Shown: positions 8,055 to 15,980 of the stretch, piece after piece
How the letters are laid out: each line of letters starts with the position of its first letter
Position numbering within the stretch: the first letter of the stretch is position 1
Assembly: GCA_018267915.1 (NCBI GenBank)
Contig: JAFDXN010000060.1
Location: 1 to 64,000, forward strand
Source: Bacteroidota bacterium
Lineage (GTDB): Bacteria > Bacteroidota > Bacteroidia > Chitinophagales > Chitinophagaceae
Length of the DNA stretch: 64,000 bases
Reading direction: 5' to 3'
The notes under the pieces: model-generated
The model's database searches: none
What the model saw: the letters and a program-made list of their open reading frames with translations, nothing else
What the model was told of the DNA's origin: nothing
Program-made: the position numbers and the translations under genes

Positions 8055-8086
8055 AAAAAAGACCCCGCTCAGCGGGGTCTTTTTTT
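8053..8086. terminator. Bidirectional terminator between ppx and the convergent T9SS gene
   Basis: AGACCCCGC (8060-8068) pairs with GCGGGGTCT (8072-8080) around TCA, with an A run on the left and a T run on the right. It can therefore serve ppx on the plus strand and the 8100-9059 gene on the minus strand. Confidence 0.92.
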
Positions 8087-8099
8087 AAACTGTAAGTCT

Positions 8100-9059
8100 T
8101 TATTTCAATATGCTGAATTTATCTTTCTGCACTACTTCTCCTTTGCTATTTAAAACGTTGTAGAAATAGGTGCCGGCGGGCAGGTAAGAGAGGTCTTCCC
8201 TGTTGGCCGCTGCCAGTTGCTTGTTTACTATCACCTGGCCATTGGTATTGAATACCTGCCAGCTGAGTTTTTCATTGCCGTTGTTGTAGAGGTAAACTAC
8301 GCCTGTGCTGGGGTTGGGGTAGAAGCGAATTGCGTTTTGCTGAAGGCTGGTCTCAGCTACACCAACCGGAGCGGGTGTGTAATTGATCTGATCGACATAC
8401 ATGATAGTACTGTCCTTGCCACGGTGTGAGCCCAGATACGAAGCGCTGATGATAATTTGCAGAGTAGCACTGGTATCCGGTCCTGCCAGATAGGAGATAT
8501 GTGGCGTTATATATGCCCAGGTTGATAGAGTGGCTGTTATCATCGAGTCGACACTGCCTATCACTGTGCCGCTTGCGTTTAGCACTTTTGCCTGAATATG
8601 AGCTGTATCAGCACCGTTGGGGAAATACTTTACCCACATATTTACCGTTCCGGGCCGCTGGGCCGCGGTAACCGGGGTTCCGCCTTTGAAATACAACGCA
8701 TCAAGAGGATGCGTGCCCGTAATTACCTGCGCATAGGAGATAGAGTCTTTGCAATTGAACATGGCTGCGGGGCACATGCCAAGGGTATCCTGCATTTTGG
8801 TCCACAATTTCGCGCCGAGTGCGCCGTCATGAGCGTTATTGGTCTGATAAACCTGCTCTGCGAAAACCCCAGTAGGTTTTACTGCCTTTCCGATGAACGT
8901 CAGTTCTGAATCAAGTGTGTACCAATTGCTGTCTGGCACGTAAGTGAAAATCGGGGCAGTCAATTGGTGCCAATGTTCAAGCGAACCATTGGGGATGTAC
9001 TGTGCTTTTGCGGTGAATGCGATGAGCATTAGAATCAGAGGTACAAGTGTCTTTTTCAT
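8100..9059 (-). CDS. T9SS type A sorting-domain secreted protein (PCMD-like N-terminal domain)
   Basis: Starting at the ATG at 9059 gives a 319-residue protein with a signal peptide (MKKTLVPLILMLIAFTAKAQ). I reject the upstream in-frame start at 9146 because it lies inside the terminator of the preceding gene. The N-terminal part (YIPNGSLEHWHQ) and the beta-rich domain resemble the carbohydrate-associated PCMD-type domains found in Bacteroidota exoproteins; that match is tentative. The last 75 residues are a T9SS type A domain: IRFYPNPSTGVVYLYN, LSWQVFNTNGQV and LPAGTYFYNVLNSKGEV. It is a paralogue of the next gene upstream (9181-10146). The substrate is unknown. Confidence 0.85.
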   Translation of the reverse strand: MKKTLVPLILMLIAFTAKAQYIPNGSLEHWHQLTAPIFTYVPDSNWYTLDSELTFIGKAVKPTGVFAEQVYQTNNAHDGALGAKLWTKMQDTLGMCPAAMFNCKDSISYAQVITGTHPLDALYFKGGTPVTAAQRPGTVNMWVKYFPNGADTAHIQAKVLNASGTVIGSVDSMITATLSTWAYITPHISYLAGPDTSATLQIIISASYLGSHRGKDSTIMYVDQINYTPAPVGVAETSLQQNAIRFYPNPSTGVVYLYNNGNEKLSWQVFNTNGQVIVNKQLAAANREDLSYLPAGTYFYNVLNSKGEVVQKDKFSILK

Positions 9060-9130
9060 AAAGCTGAATTTGTTTACGTGAAAGTTACAAATTTTTAAAC
9101 TTTTTTTACGGTTGGGATAAGATAAAGCAT

Positions 9131-9155
9131 AAAAAAAGCCCTCCAAAGGGAGGGC
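9131..9155 (-). terminator. Terminator of the 9181-10146 gene
   Basis: On the minus strand GCCCTCC pairs with GGAGGGC around a TTT loop (9138-9155) and is followed by a seven-T run (9131-9137). It separates the two paralogous secreted-protein genes, so they are separate transcription units. Confidence 0.85.
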
Positions 9156-9180
9156 TCTTGCTGAGTGTTTTTGGCGTATT

Positions 9181-10146
9181 TTATTTAACCAGCGTGAATT
9201 TGTCTTTCTGTACCACTTCCCCTTTGCTATCGATAACGTTAAAGAAGTAGGTACCTGCAGGCAGGTAAGAAAGGTCTTCCCTGTTTGCGGAGGCGAGTGT
9301 CTTGTTTATGATAACCTGGCCGTTGGCGTTAAATACCTGCCAGCTGAGTTTTTCGCTCAGGTTGCTATATAGATAAACGATGCCTGCGCTTGGGTTGGGG
9401 TAGAACTTAACGGCTTTTCCATTTGCGGCCGGCTGTTCTATGCCGGTAGCGATAGTATAGTTTACATCGTCGGCATAAAGAACACTGCCCACATTTCCTC
9501 CACCCAGGGTAGAACTGGTAAGTATTATTTGCAGCTTTTTCGGACCGGTACCCATCGGGCCGGAATATGTAATATGTGGTGTTACGTAAGTGTACATCGA
9601 TACCGTTGAGGTGATCATGCTGTCAACCTGTCCTATGATGCTGTCTCCGGCATTCAGAACACGGGCAATGATGTGCGCGGTGTCATTTCCAACAGGTGCA
9701 TATTCAATCCATACACCAATGGTGCCGGGTCTGTGAGCATTAGCTGATATGTCTTGTCCTCCGGAAAATGACAACACGCTCAAGAAGTTATTTGCATTTG
9801 GAATCCCCGTTATTTTAGGGGCGCAATTGGACAAGCAGCCGGCGATGATGCCCAGTGTGTCCTGGTCTTTTGTGGTGATTTGTGCAGCTGGTGCAGCGGT
9901 ATGTGCCGTAGCCGAGCTGGCAATTTGAGCTTTATATCCTGTATCCTGGTGGATGTAGGTTGCTGCCAGTGAAATGGCAAATGAGTCGAGCCCGTACCAG
10001 GAAGAAGGCGCCTGTGTGTATTTTGCAGGATTCGTCCCTGCAATTTGCACCGTATGGAAATTGTCCATTGCGCCATTTGTTATTGTTTGCGCGTTTGATG
10101 AGATGGCCGCGCAAAGCAGCGATGCTAGTGTAAAAAGTTTTTTCAT
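9181..10146 (-). CDS. T9SS type A sorting-domain secreted protein, paralogue of 8100-9059
   Basis: This 321-residue secreted protein has a signal peptide (MKKLFTLASLLCAAISSNAQ), an N-terminal TITNGAMDNFHTVQ segment, a beta-rich middle domain and a C-terminal T9SS type A sorting domain (VKFYPNPSAGIVYLYS, LPAGTYFFNVIDSKGE). The sorting domains of the two paralogues are nearly identical (LSWQVFN.NGQVI.NK.LA.ANREDLSYLPAGTYF), while the N-terminal domains differ more. The middle contains Cys residues (LSNCAPK) that might form a disulfide. The function is unknown; export across the outer membrane by T9SS and surface or extracellular localisation are inferred. It has its own -7 box at 10172-10179. 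Confidence 0.85.
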   Translation of the reverse strand: MKKLFTLASLLCAAISSNAQTITNGAMDNFHTVQIAGTNPAKYTQAPSSWYGLDSFAISLAATYIHQDTGYKAQIASSATAHTAAPAAQITTKDQDTLGIIAGCLSNCAPKITGIPNANNFLSVLSFSGGQDISANAHRPGTIGVWIEYAPVGNDTAHIIARVLNAGDSIIGQVDSMITSTVSMYTYVTPHITYSGPMGTGPKKLQIILTSSTLGGGNVGSVLYADDVNYTIATGIEQPAANGKAVKFYPNPSAGIVYLYSNLSEKLSWQVFNANGQVIINKTLASANREDLSYLPAGTYFFNVIDSKGEVVQKDKFTLVK

Positions 10147-10171
10147 AAAAAGTGTATGTTATTTAAGCAAA

Positions 10172-10179
10172 CAAAGATA
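10172..10179 (-). promoter_or_regulatory. Candidate -7 box for the 9181-10146 gene
   Basis: The minus strand reads TATCTTTG, a full TAnnTTTG match, about 26 nt upstream of the ATG at 10146. No -33 TTTG is found at the usual distance. Confidence 0.5.
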
Positions 10180-10194
10180 AAGGCTAATTTTAAT

Positions 10195-10665
10195 TTAATT
10201 TAAAGAATTTAATGTGTCTTCAATTGCCTTAAAGTCAGGTAGATCGGAGGCATTTTCGAGCACTTCAGAATAGCGCACGATACCCTCCTTATCCACCACG
10301 AAAGATGCCCTTTTTGATACGCCGCGCATGTCGTTGAAAAAGCTCTCATAGAGGCAATCGTAAGCCGTGGAAGCTTCTTTATTGAAATCGCTGAGTAACG
10401 GGAAATTCAGGTTTTGCTCCTGTTTGAACTTGTTGAGTGAAAACAGCGAATCGACGGAGATACCGTATACCTGTGCATCGAGGTTATTATACATCGCCAT
10501 ATTGTCACGCATGTAGCAGAGCTCTTTGGTGCAGGTGCTGGTAAAGGCCAGCGGAAAGAAAAGGAGCACTACATTTTTGCCCTTCTGCTCGCTGAGGCTC
10601 ACTTTATTCTTTTCATTGTCGCGGAGTGTAAAATCCGGAGCCTGTTGTCCAATTTGTATAGCCAT
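10195..10665 (-). CDS. Peroxiredoxin, BCP/AhpC-TSA family
   Basis: This 156-residue thiol peroxidase reduces hydrogen peroxide and organic peroxides. The peroxidatic site is Pro38, Thr42 and Cys45 in FFPLAFTSTCTKELC; Cys50 sits five residues later, the spacing of the resolving cysteine in atypical two-cysteine BCP enzymes. APDFTLRDNEKNKVSLSE and YGISVDSLFSLNKF are family-typical, and FVVDKEGIVRYSEV lies in the C-terminal half. No signal peptide is present, so it is cytoplasmic. It is transcribed alone from a good promoter at 10681-10711. The reductant (thioredoxin) is not encoded nearby. Confidence 0.92.
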   Translation of the reverse strand: MAIQIGQQAPDFTLRDNEKNKVSLSEQKGKNVVLLFFPLAFTSTCTKELCYMRDNMAMYNNLDAQVYGISVDSLFSLNKFKQEQNLNFPLLSDFNKEASTAYDCLYESFFNDMRGVSKRASFVVDKEGIVRYSEVLENASDLPDFKAIEDTLNSLN

Positions 10666-10680
10666 TTTTCAATTTTTGGT

Positions 10681-10711
10681 CAAATGTAAGTCCGGTCGCC
10701 CTTCTGTCAAA
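10681..10711 (-). promoter_or_regulatory. Promoter of the peroxiredoxin gene
   Basis: On the minus strand TTTG (10708-10711) and TACATTTG (10681-10688) are separated by 19 nt, an ideal Bacteroidota promoter. The start site would be near 10676, about 10 nt before the ATG. Confidence 0.7.
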
Positions 10712-10890
10712 ATGAAAGGCTATGACAGGCTACCCTGAAAAAATGGCTTTGTCAAATTAGATATTTTTTTAAAGACATGGGGTTATTCTGAAAAATTGAC
10801 TGACATTTGCAGCCCCACCCCCCTTGGCATAATAACTGATGGGAGAGGTGTACGAAATCGAAGTCTAAAATTTTAAAAAATACAACGACT

Positions 10891-11172
10891 ATGGCTAACA
10901 AAGTGAACATTACTCCGCTCCACGACAGGGTAATCGTTAAACCCGCCGCTGCTGAGGAAAAAACAGCCGGTGGCATCATTATCCCTGACACTGCAAAAGA
11001 AAAACCACAACGCGGCACCATCGTGGCTGCCGGCCCCGGCAAAAAGGACGAGCCGATGACCGTAAAATCGGGCGACACCGTATTATATGGCAAATATGCG
11101 GGTACGGAAATATCGCTGGAAGGTGAAGACCTGCTGATCATGCGCGAAAGCGACATACTGGCGATCGTTTAA
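10891..11172 (+). CDS. groES: Co-chaperonin GroES
   Basis: GroES is the heptameric lid of the GroEL folding chamber. The 93-residue sequence shows the family pattern: ITPLHDRVIVKPAAAEEKTAGGIIIPDTAKEKPQ, given here only as the overall region at residues 7-40, including the mobile loop with GGIIIPD. VLYGKYAGTEISLEGEDLLIMRESDILAIV forms the C-terminal beta strands. It is 57 nt ahead of groL. I see no CIRCE inverted repeat upstream, so HrcA control is not apparent. A weak -7-like GACATTTG sits at 10802-10809, about 80 nt upstream of the ATG. Confidence 0.97.
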   Translation: MANKVNITPLHDRVIVKPAAAEEKTAGGIIIPDTAKEKPQRGTIVAAGPGKKDEPMTVKSGDTVLYGKYAGTEISLEGEDLLIMRESDILAIV

Positions 11173-11229
11173 ACCCCAAACCCCTGAAGGGGCTTCATTC
11201 ATTTACAATAAAAACAAGTCTAAATAAAC

Positions 11230-12870
11230 ATGGCAAAGCAATTATTTTTTAATACAGATGCACGCGGCAAAATGAAGCGCGGCGTTGACGTACTGGCTGA
11301 TGCAGTAAAGGTGACCCTGGGTCCTAAAGGCCGTAACGTGGTTATTGAAAAGAAATTCGGTGCTCCGGGCGTTACCAAAGACGGCGTTACCGTAGCAAAA
11401 GAGATAGAGCTGGAAGATCCCATCGAGAACCTGGGTGCCCAGATGGTAAAGGAAGTAGCATCTAAAACTGCCGACGTAGCAGGTGACGGTACTACCACAG
11501 CCACCGTACTTGCACAGGCTATCATAACTGAAGGCCTGAAGAACGTGGCAGCAGGTGCTAACCCGATGGACCTGAAGCGGGGTATCGACAAGGCAGTAGC
11601 TGCTGTAGTTGAAAACCTGAAAGGTCAGTCGGAGAAAGTAGGTAACGACAATAAGAAGATAGAGCAGGTTGCTTCTATCTCTGCCAACAATGATGGCGAA
11701 ATAGGTAAGCTGATCGCGCAGGCTATGGCTAAGGTAGGTAACGAAGGTGTTATCACCGTAGAGGAGGCGAAAGGCACTGAAACTACTGTGGAAGTAGTGG
11801 AAGGTATGCAGTTCGACCGCGGCTACCTGAGCGCTTACTTTGTAACGAATACAGAGAAAATGCAGGTGGAACTTCAGAACCCTTACATCCTTATTTATGA
11901 GAAGAAGGTAAGCACACTGAAAGACATACTGCCTATACTGGAAAGTGTAGTACAAACAGGCCGTCCGCTATTGATCATAGCTGAAGACGTAGACGGTGAA
12001 GCACTGGCTACACTGGTAGTGAACAAGCTGCGTGGCTCACTGAAGATAGCTGCCGTGAAAGCTCCGGGCTTCGGCGATCGCCGCAAAGAAATGCTGCAGG
12101 ATATCGCGGTATTGACAGGTGGTACCGTTATCAGCGAAGACCAGGGCTACAAGCTGGAAAATGCTTCTATGAGCTACCTGGGACAGGCTGAAAGCATTAC
12201 TATCGACAAAGACAACACTACGATAGTAGGCGGTAAAGGTGAAAAAGACAATATCACCGGCCGTGTGAACCAGATCAAATCACAGATCGAAACCACTACA
12301 AGCGATTATGACCGCGAAAAGCTGCAAGAGCGCCTTGCGAAGCTGAGCGGTGGCGTAGCAGTACTGTACGTAGGTGCAGCATCGGAAGTGGAAATGAAAG
12401 AAAAGAAAGACCGCGTTGACGATGCCCTGCACGCTACACGCGCTGCGGTGGAAGAAGGCATCGTACCGGGTGGTGGCGTAGCTTACATCCGTTCTATCGA
12501 GTCGCTTGAGAAAGTAACGGGTGACAACCACGACGAGAAGACAGGTGTGGCTATTGTGCGCCGTGCGCTTGAAGAGCCTATCCGCCAGATAGTTGCCAAC
12601 GCTGGGATCGAAGGTTCGATAGTGGTACAAAAAATAAAAGAAGGCAAAGCCGACTTCGGTTTCAATGCCCGCACTGAGACTTATGAAAATATGCTCGCAG
12701 CCGGCGTTATCGACCCGACCAAAGTGAGCCGTGTGGCACTGGAAAATGCGGCTTCAATAGCCAGCATGCTCCTCACCACAGAGTGCGTTATAGCTGACAA
12801 ACCACAGCCTAAAGAAGCAGCGGGCCATTCACATGGCATGCCGGGTGGTGGCATGGATATGGGCTATTAA
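11230..12870 (+). CDS. groL: Chaperonin GroEL
   Basis: GroEL is the 14-mer ATP-dependent folding chaperonin. The 546-residue protein is full length. The ATP site is seen in VTLGPKGRNVVIEKKFG and DVAGDGTTTATVLAQAI (around residues 30-100). The apical domain carries the family-typical MQFDRGYLSAYFVTN, and ALHATRAAVEEGIVPGGGVA lies in the second equatorial part. The C-terminus has the Gly/Met tail (GMPGGGMDMGY). It is in one operon with groES and ends in a strong terminator. The gene is rich in frequent codons and C/G-ending triplets, as expected for a very highly expressed protein. Confidence 0.98.
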   Translation: MAKQLFFNTDARGKMKRGVDVLADAVKVTLGPKGRNVVIEKKFGAPGVTKDGVTVAKEIELEDPIENLGAQMVKEVASKTADVAGDGTTTATVLAQAIITEGLKNVAAGANPMDLKRGIDKAVAAVVENLKGQSEKVGNDNKKIEQVASISANNDGEIGKLIAQAMAKVGNEGVITVEEAKGTETTVEVVEGMQFDRGYLSAYFVTNTEKMQVELQNPYILIYEKKVSTLKDILPILESVVQTGRPLLIIAEDVDGEALATLVVNKLRGSLKIAAVKAPGFGDRRKEMLQDIAVLTGGTVISEDQGYKLENASMSYLGQAESITIDKDNTTIVGGKGEKDNITGRVNQIKSQIETTTSDYDREKLQERLAKLSGGVAVLYVGAASEVEMKEKKDRVDDALHATRAAVEEGIVPGGGVAYIRSIESLEKVTGDNHDEKTGVAIVRRALEEPIRQIVANAGIEGSIVVQKIKEGKADFGFNARTETYENMLAAGVIDPTKVSRVALENAASIASMLLTTECVIADKPQPKEAAGHSHGMPGGGMDMGY

Positions 12871-12886
12871 TAGAACTATATTCAAT

Positions 12887-12923
12887 AAAAAAAGTCCCCC
12901 GCTTTTTGCGGGGGACTTTTTTT
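12887..12923. terminator. Bidirectional terminator between groL and the convergent outer-membrane protein gene
   Basis: AAAAAAAGTCCCCCGC pairs with GCGGGGGACTTTTTTT around a five-T loop. It serves groL and, read on the minus strand, is too close to the 12932 stop to be anything other than a shared terminator. Confidence 0.93.
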
Positions 12924-12931
12924 ATGTGCTG

Positions 12932-14590
12932 CTATAAGATATCGTAGCCACGCCTTATGAAATTCAACCGTATGCCGGCGTACAAAAAGCCGCTGGCCGC
13001 AAATGGCAGACCATTTGGGTTGAGATATCGCCGGTAAATAGTGCCTGCATCAATAAACAGGTTGGGTTTTAGCTCATACGACAAGTTAATATTTACCAGG
13101 AAGCACTTTCCGTTCGGTCCGTTGATAATTCCGCCAGCATCGGGAGTGGTTATCTCAGTGCTCCTGAATATGTTGCTGCCATAATTTGATATTGCCGAAT
13201 CAACACCCTGGATATAATACATCCCTTTCGCACTTGCGTATAAATGATTTACAGGTTGAGCGCGGACGATACCGATGAACTCGACAAAGTTTGCACCCAA
13301 GGGGTGTGCCAATGGCTGATTGTATTGTGTATAGCTGGCTGAGCTATCTTTTGCCGCATATGTATAAGGGCGAACCAAATTGATCTCACCCTGCAGGTCG
13401 AGGTTCCTGATGCCCGCCACATCAAAATATTTAGCACCACCCTGGAGCCCGAACCTGTTGCCATTGCCCTCATTGAGCAGAAACTGACCATAAAGCTGGA
13501 TGTGCTTCAGCATGATGGCCTTAAAGTTGAAACCGACGTTCACATTGGTATTGCTGCCTGAAGCGTATTCGATGCTGCGATAGAAAATGATGGGGTTCAG
13601 ATACCCGATATCAAAATCGCGGGTGCTGAACATGGTTGTTTCGAAGATGCCTACGTTTAGCCATTTGGTGGCATTCACACTTAAGTGATGAATGGCAGCG
13701 TATTTCTTTGGCAGCACACGGTCACCTGTACGGGTGTAAGGTGAAACCAGTTCGAGAAACAAATTCTGGTACCTGAATTTACCCAGCCGGGAGCTTATGC
13801 GCAGAAATGGGCTGCCAGTGGAGAAATCGCTAATAACCAGTGAGCGGACACCATCGCCGATAAAATGCCTGTCGTAGCCAAATGTAATATTGATATGGTC
13901 TTTTACAGCGGCGAAGTCGAAATAGCCACCAGCCAACAGGTAATCGTATTTGTTGGCAGCAGGCGCCTGGTAGTAGTCGGCACCCGGTAAGCCCTGGTGT
14001 GCATTGGCCCAACTAGCGATATAAGACACAGGTTTTTCCTGGTTGTCGGTAAACCATGTGTAGAAGCCGAGTTTATCTGTTATCCGGCCTCTCAGCTCTA
14101 CACCTTTACTATTAATGTACAACGGATTATTGCCGTTGTTTTCATAACCTAACTGGACACCAACAATGGGATTGGCAGCAAGGAAGAAATCATCGGTCTT
14201 TACATGTATGAAGTCGGGCTGTTTTTTATAAAATGTACGGAATATAGGTGTCTTTGAATCAATAGCCCCGTCGCCATCAGGCATCCATTCGCCGCTTATC
14301 GATTCCATCCGCCGGATGTTGTCGCGGTCTACTCTGCTGAGGTTATTAAAGCGGGCATTTCTGCGTTGTTCCACCAGGAAGTTGATCGCGTCTTGCCTTG
14401 ATGTAGGTTTGTCGGCGAGGAAGAGTTTGGCGTCAAGGTAACCTGAGCGGGTTTCCAGTTTGTCGAGTAGGTTATAGTCCACTGCATTGATCGGAAGATA
14501 AGTTGTCTGCGCAGTTGTTACCGCGCTAAGCGCTACATAGAACAAGGTTAAATAAGAGGCTTTTTTGTTCTTCGCCAATGTTTTCTCCAT
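12932..14590 (-). CDS. Outer-membrane beta-barrel protein, Wzi/capsule-assembly-like
   Basis: The 552-residue protein has a charged start (MEKTLAKNKKAS), a hydrophobic segment (YLTLFYVALSAVTTAQ) acting as signal peptide, a helical or linker stretch to about residue 110, and then alternating beta strands to a terminal aromatic-containing strand (FLYAGIRLNFIRRGYDIL). The central ITFGYDRHFIGDGVRSLVISDFS resembles the Wzi-type capsule assembly barrel, in which Wzi binds capsular polysaccharide at the cell surface. The exact substrate cannot be told from sequence. It stands alone between groL and the divergent dihydroorotase. Alternative: another OmpA/OprD-like porin. Confidence in OM barrel is high, in Wzi moderate. 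Confidence 0.75.
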   Translation of the reverse strand: MEKTLAKNKKASYLTLFYVALSAVTTAQTTYLPINAVDYNLLDKLETRSGYLDAKLFLADKPTSRQDAINFLVEQRRNARFNNLSRVDRDNIRRMESISGEWMPDGDGAIDSKTPIFRTFYKKQPDFIHVKTDDFFLAANPIVGVQLGYENNGNNPLYINSKGVELRGRITDKLGFYTWFTDNQEKPVSYIASWANAHQGLPGADYYQAPAANKYDYLLAGGYFDFAAVKDHINITFGYDRHFIGDGVRSLVISDFSTGSPFLRISSRLGKFRYQNLFLELVSPYTRTGDRVLPKKYAAIHHLSVNATKWLNVGIFETTMFSTRDFDIGYLNPIIFYRSIEYASGSNTNVNVGFNFKAIMLKHIQLYGQFLLNEGNGNRFGLQGGAKYFDVAGIRNLDLQGEINLVRPYTYAAKDSSASYTQYNQPLAHPLGANFVEFIGIVRAQPVNHLYASAKGMYYIQGVDSAISNYGSNIFRSTEITTPDAGGIINGPNGKCFLVNINLSYELKPNLFIDAGTIYRRYLNPNGLPFAASGFLYAGIRLNFIRRGYDIL

Positions 14591-14648
14591 GCGTATGCCT
14601 TAACTTTCCGCTAAATTAGCTTTATAAATTCGTTGTAGGTAAAATAAT

Positions 14649-15980
14649 ATGTCGTCAATAGTAATAAAAAAAGCAACCGTGGTCAATGAAGGTAGCAGTG
14701 TTGTTGCCGATGTGTGGATAAAAAGCGGGCATATAGAAAAGATCGCTTCAGATATACAGCCCAAGGAGAACTATAAAGAGATCGACGCTGAAGGGCTGCA
14801 TTTATTGCCCGGCATTATAGACGACCAGGTCCATTTTCGCGAGCCGGGATACACGCACAAGGCAACAATAGGAACTGAGGCGCGGGCAGCGGTTGCGGGT
14901 GGGGTCACCTCTTTCATGGAGATGCCCAATACCAATCCGCCTGCATTGACGCAGGAATTGCTGGAGCAGAAGTTCGAGATAGCAGCACGGAGTTCGGTGG
15001 CCAACTACTCTTTTATGATGGGTGTATCGAACGACAATGCTGATGAGGTATTGCGCACGAACTCGAAGAAAAGGGATGTGGCTGCGATCAAAATATTTAT
15101 GGGATCGAGCACCGGTAACATGCTGGTAGATAACTACGTGACCCTGAACAAGCTTTTCTCGGAATCTGAACTACTCATCGCAACCCACTGCGAGGATGAG
15201 CGGATCATCAAGGCTAATAAAGAAAAATACCCCGACCCGCAGGACGCCTCATTTCACCCTTTGATACGTGATGTAGAGGCCTGCTTTGAAAGTTCTTTTT
15301 CGGCGGTGCAACTGGCTAAGAAGCACGATACACGCCTGCACGTATTTCATATCTCAACCGCGAGAGAATTGCAGCTATTCAGCAATATGCTGCCTCTGAG
15401 TGAAAAGCGCATCACGGCAGAGGTATGTGTGCACCATTTGCATTTCACTGCCGATGACTATGCAAGATTGGGCAACCTGATCAAATGTAACCCTGCCATC
15501 AAGTCGCCTGAGAATAAGGCTGGTTTGTGGGAAGGGTTATTGGACGACAGGCTGGATATCATAGCCACAGATCACGCCCCTCACACATGGGAGGAGAAAC
15601 AACAGCCTTACCAGCAGGCGCCTGCCGGACTGCCGCTCGTACAACATTCACTTTTATTAATGCTGAAATATGCAAAAGAGGGAAAATTGAGTCTTGAAAA
15701 GGTAGTGGAGAAAATGTGCCATGCTCCCGCTCAATGTTTCAGGGTTAAAGACAGAGGCTACATACGTGAAGGTTATCATGCGGACCTGGTGCTCGTGGAG
15801 CTGGATACATTTACTACTGTTACAAAAGAGAACATTTTATACAAGTGCGGATGGTCGCCCCTGGAAAATGAAATATTTCCCGCAGCCGTTCGTTACACTT
15901 TTGTAAATGGCGATATCGTTTACCACGATGGCAAGGTGTTTGACGATGTTCGTGGCCAGAGATTGATATTCGACAGGTAA
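14649..15980 (+). CDS. pyrC: Dihydroorotase (class I)
   Basis: This 443-residue amidohydrolase interconverts carbamoyl-aspartate and dihydroorotate in pyrimidine synthesis. The metal-site motif is DDQVHFREPG (58-67), with Gln60 where most dihydroorotases have the first histidine of HxH; His62 and Arg64 are kept. Other landmarks are GGVTSFMEMPNTNPP, IKIFMGSSTGNM, ATHCEDE, LHVFHIST and IATDHAPH (the catalytic Asp). From memory, the Bacteroidota type enzyme (for example Porphyromonas) shares DDQVHFREPG, so the substitution is a clade feature. The next gene starts directly after its stop codon, implying an operon. Confidence 0.92.
   Translation: MSSIVIKKATVVNEGSSVVADVWIKSGHIEKIASDIQPKENYKEIDAEGLHLLPGIIDDQVHFREPGYTHKATIGTEARAAVAGGVTSFMEMPNTNPPALTQELLEQKFEIAARSSVANYSFMMGVSNDNADEVLRTNSKKRDVAAIKIFMGSSTGNMLVDNYVTLNKLFSESELLIATHCEDERIIKANKEKYPDPQDASFHPLIRDVEACFESSFSAVQLAKKHDTRLHVFHISTARELQLFSNMLPLSEKRITAEVCVHHLHFTADDYARLGNLIKCNPAIKSPENKAGLWEGLLDDRLDIIATDHAPHTWEEKQQPYQQAPAGLPLVQHSLLLMLKYAKEGKLSLEKVVEKMCHAPAQCFRVKDRGYIREGYHADLVLVELDTFTTVTKENILYKCGWSPLENEIFPAAVRYTFVNGDIVYHDGKVFDDVRGQRLIFDR

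Noticed and set aside
9060..9146. Longer start of the T9SS gene at 9146
   Set aside because: The extra N-terminus would lie in the terminator of the neighbouring gene, and the signal peptide begins at the ATG at 9059.
10740..10890. CIRCE element (HrcA operator) upstream of groES
   Set aside because: No TTAGCACTC/GAGTGCTAA inverted repeat is present in this gap.
11242..11955. 237-codon minus-strand ORF inside groL
   Set aside because: It lies opposite the highly biased groL sequence; antisense open frames are common in such genes, and the product has no family similarity.
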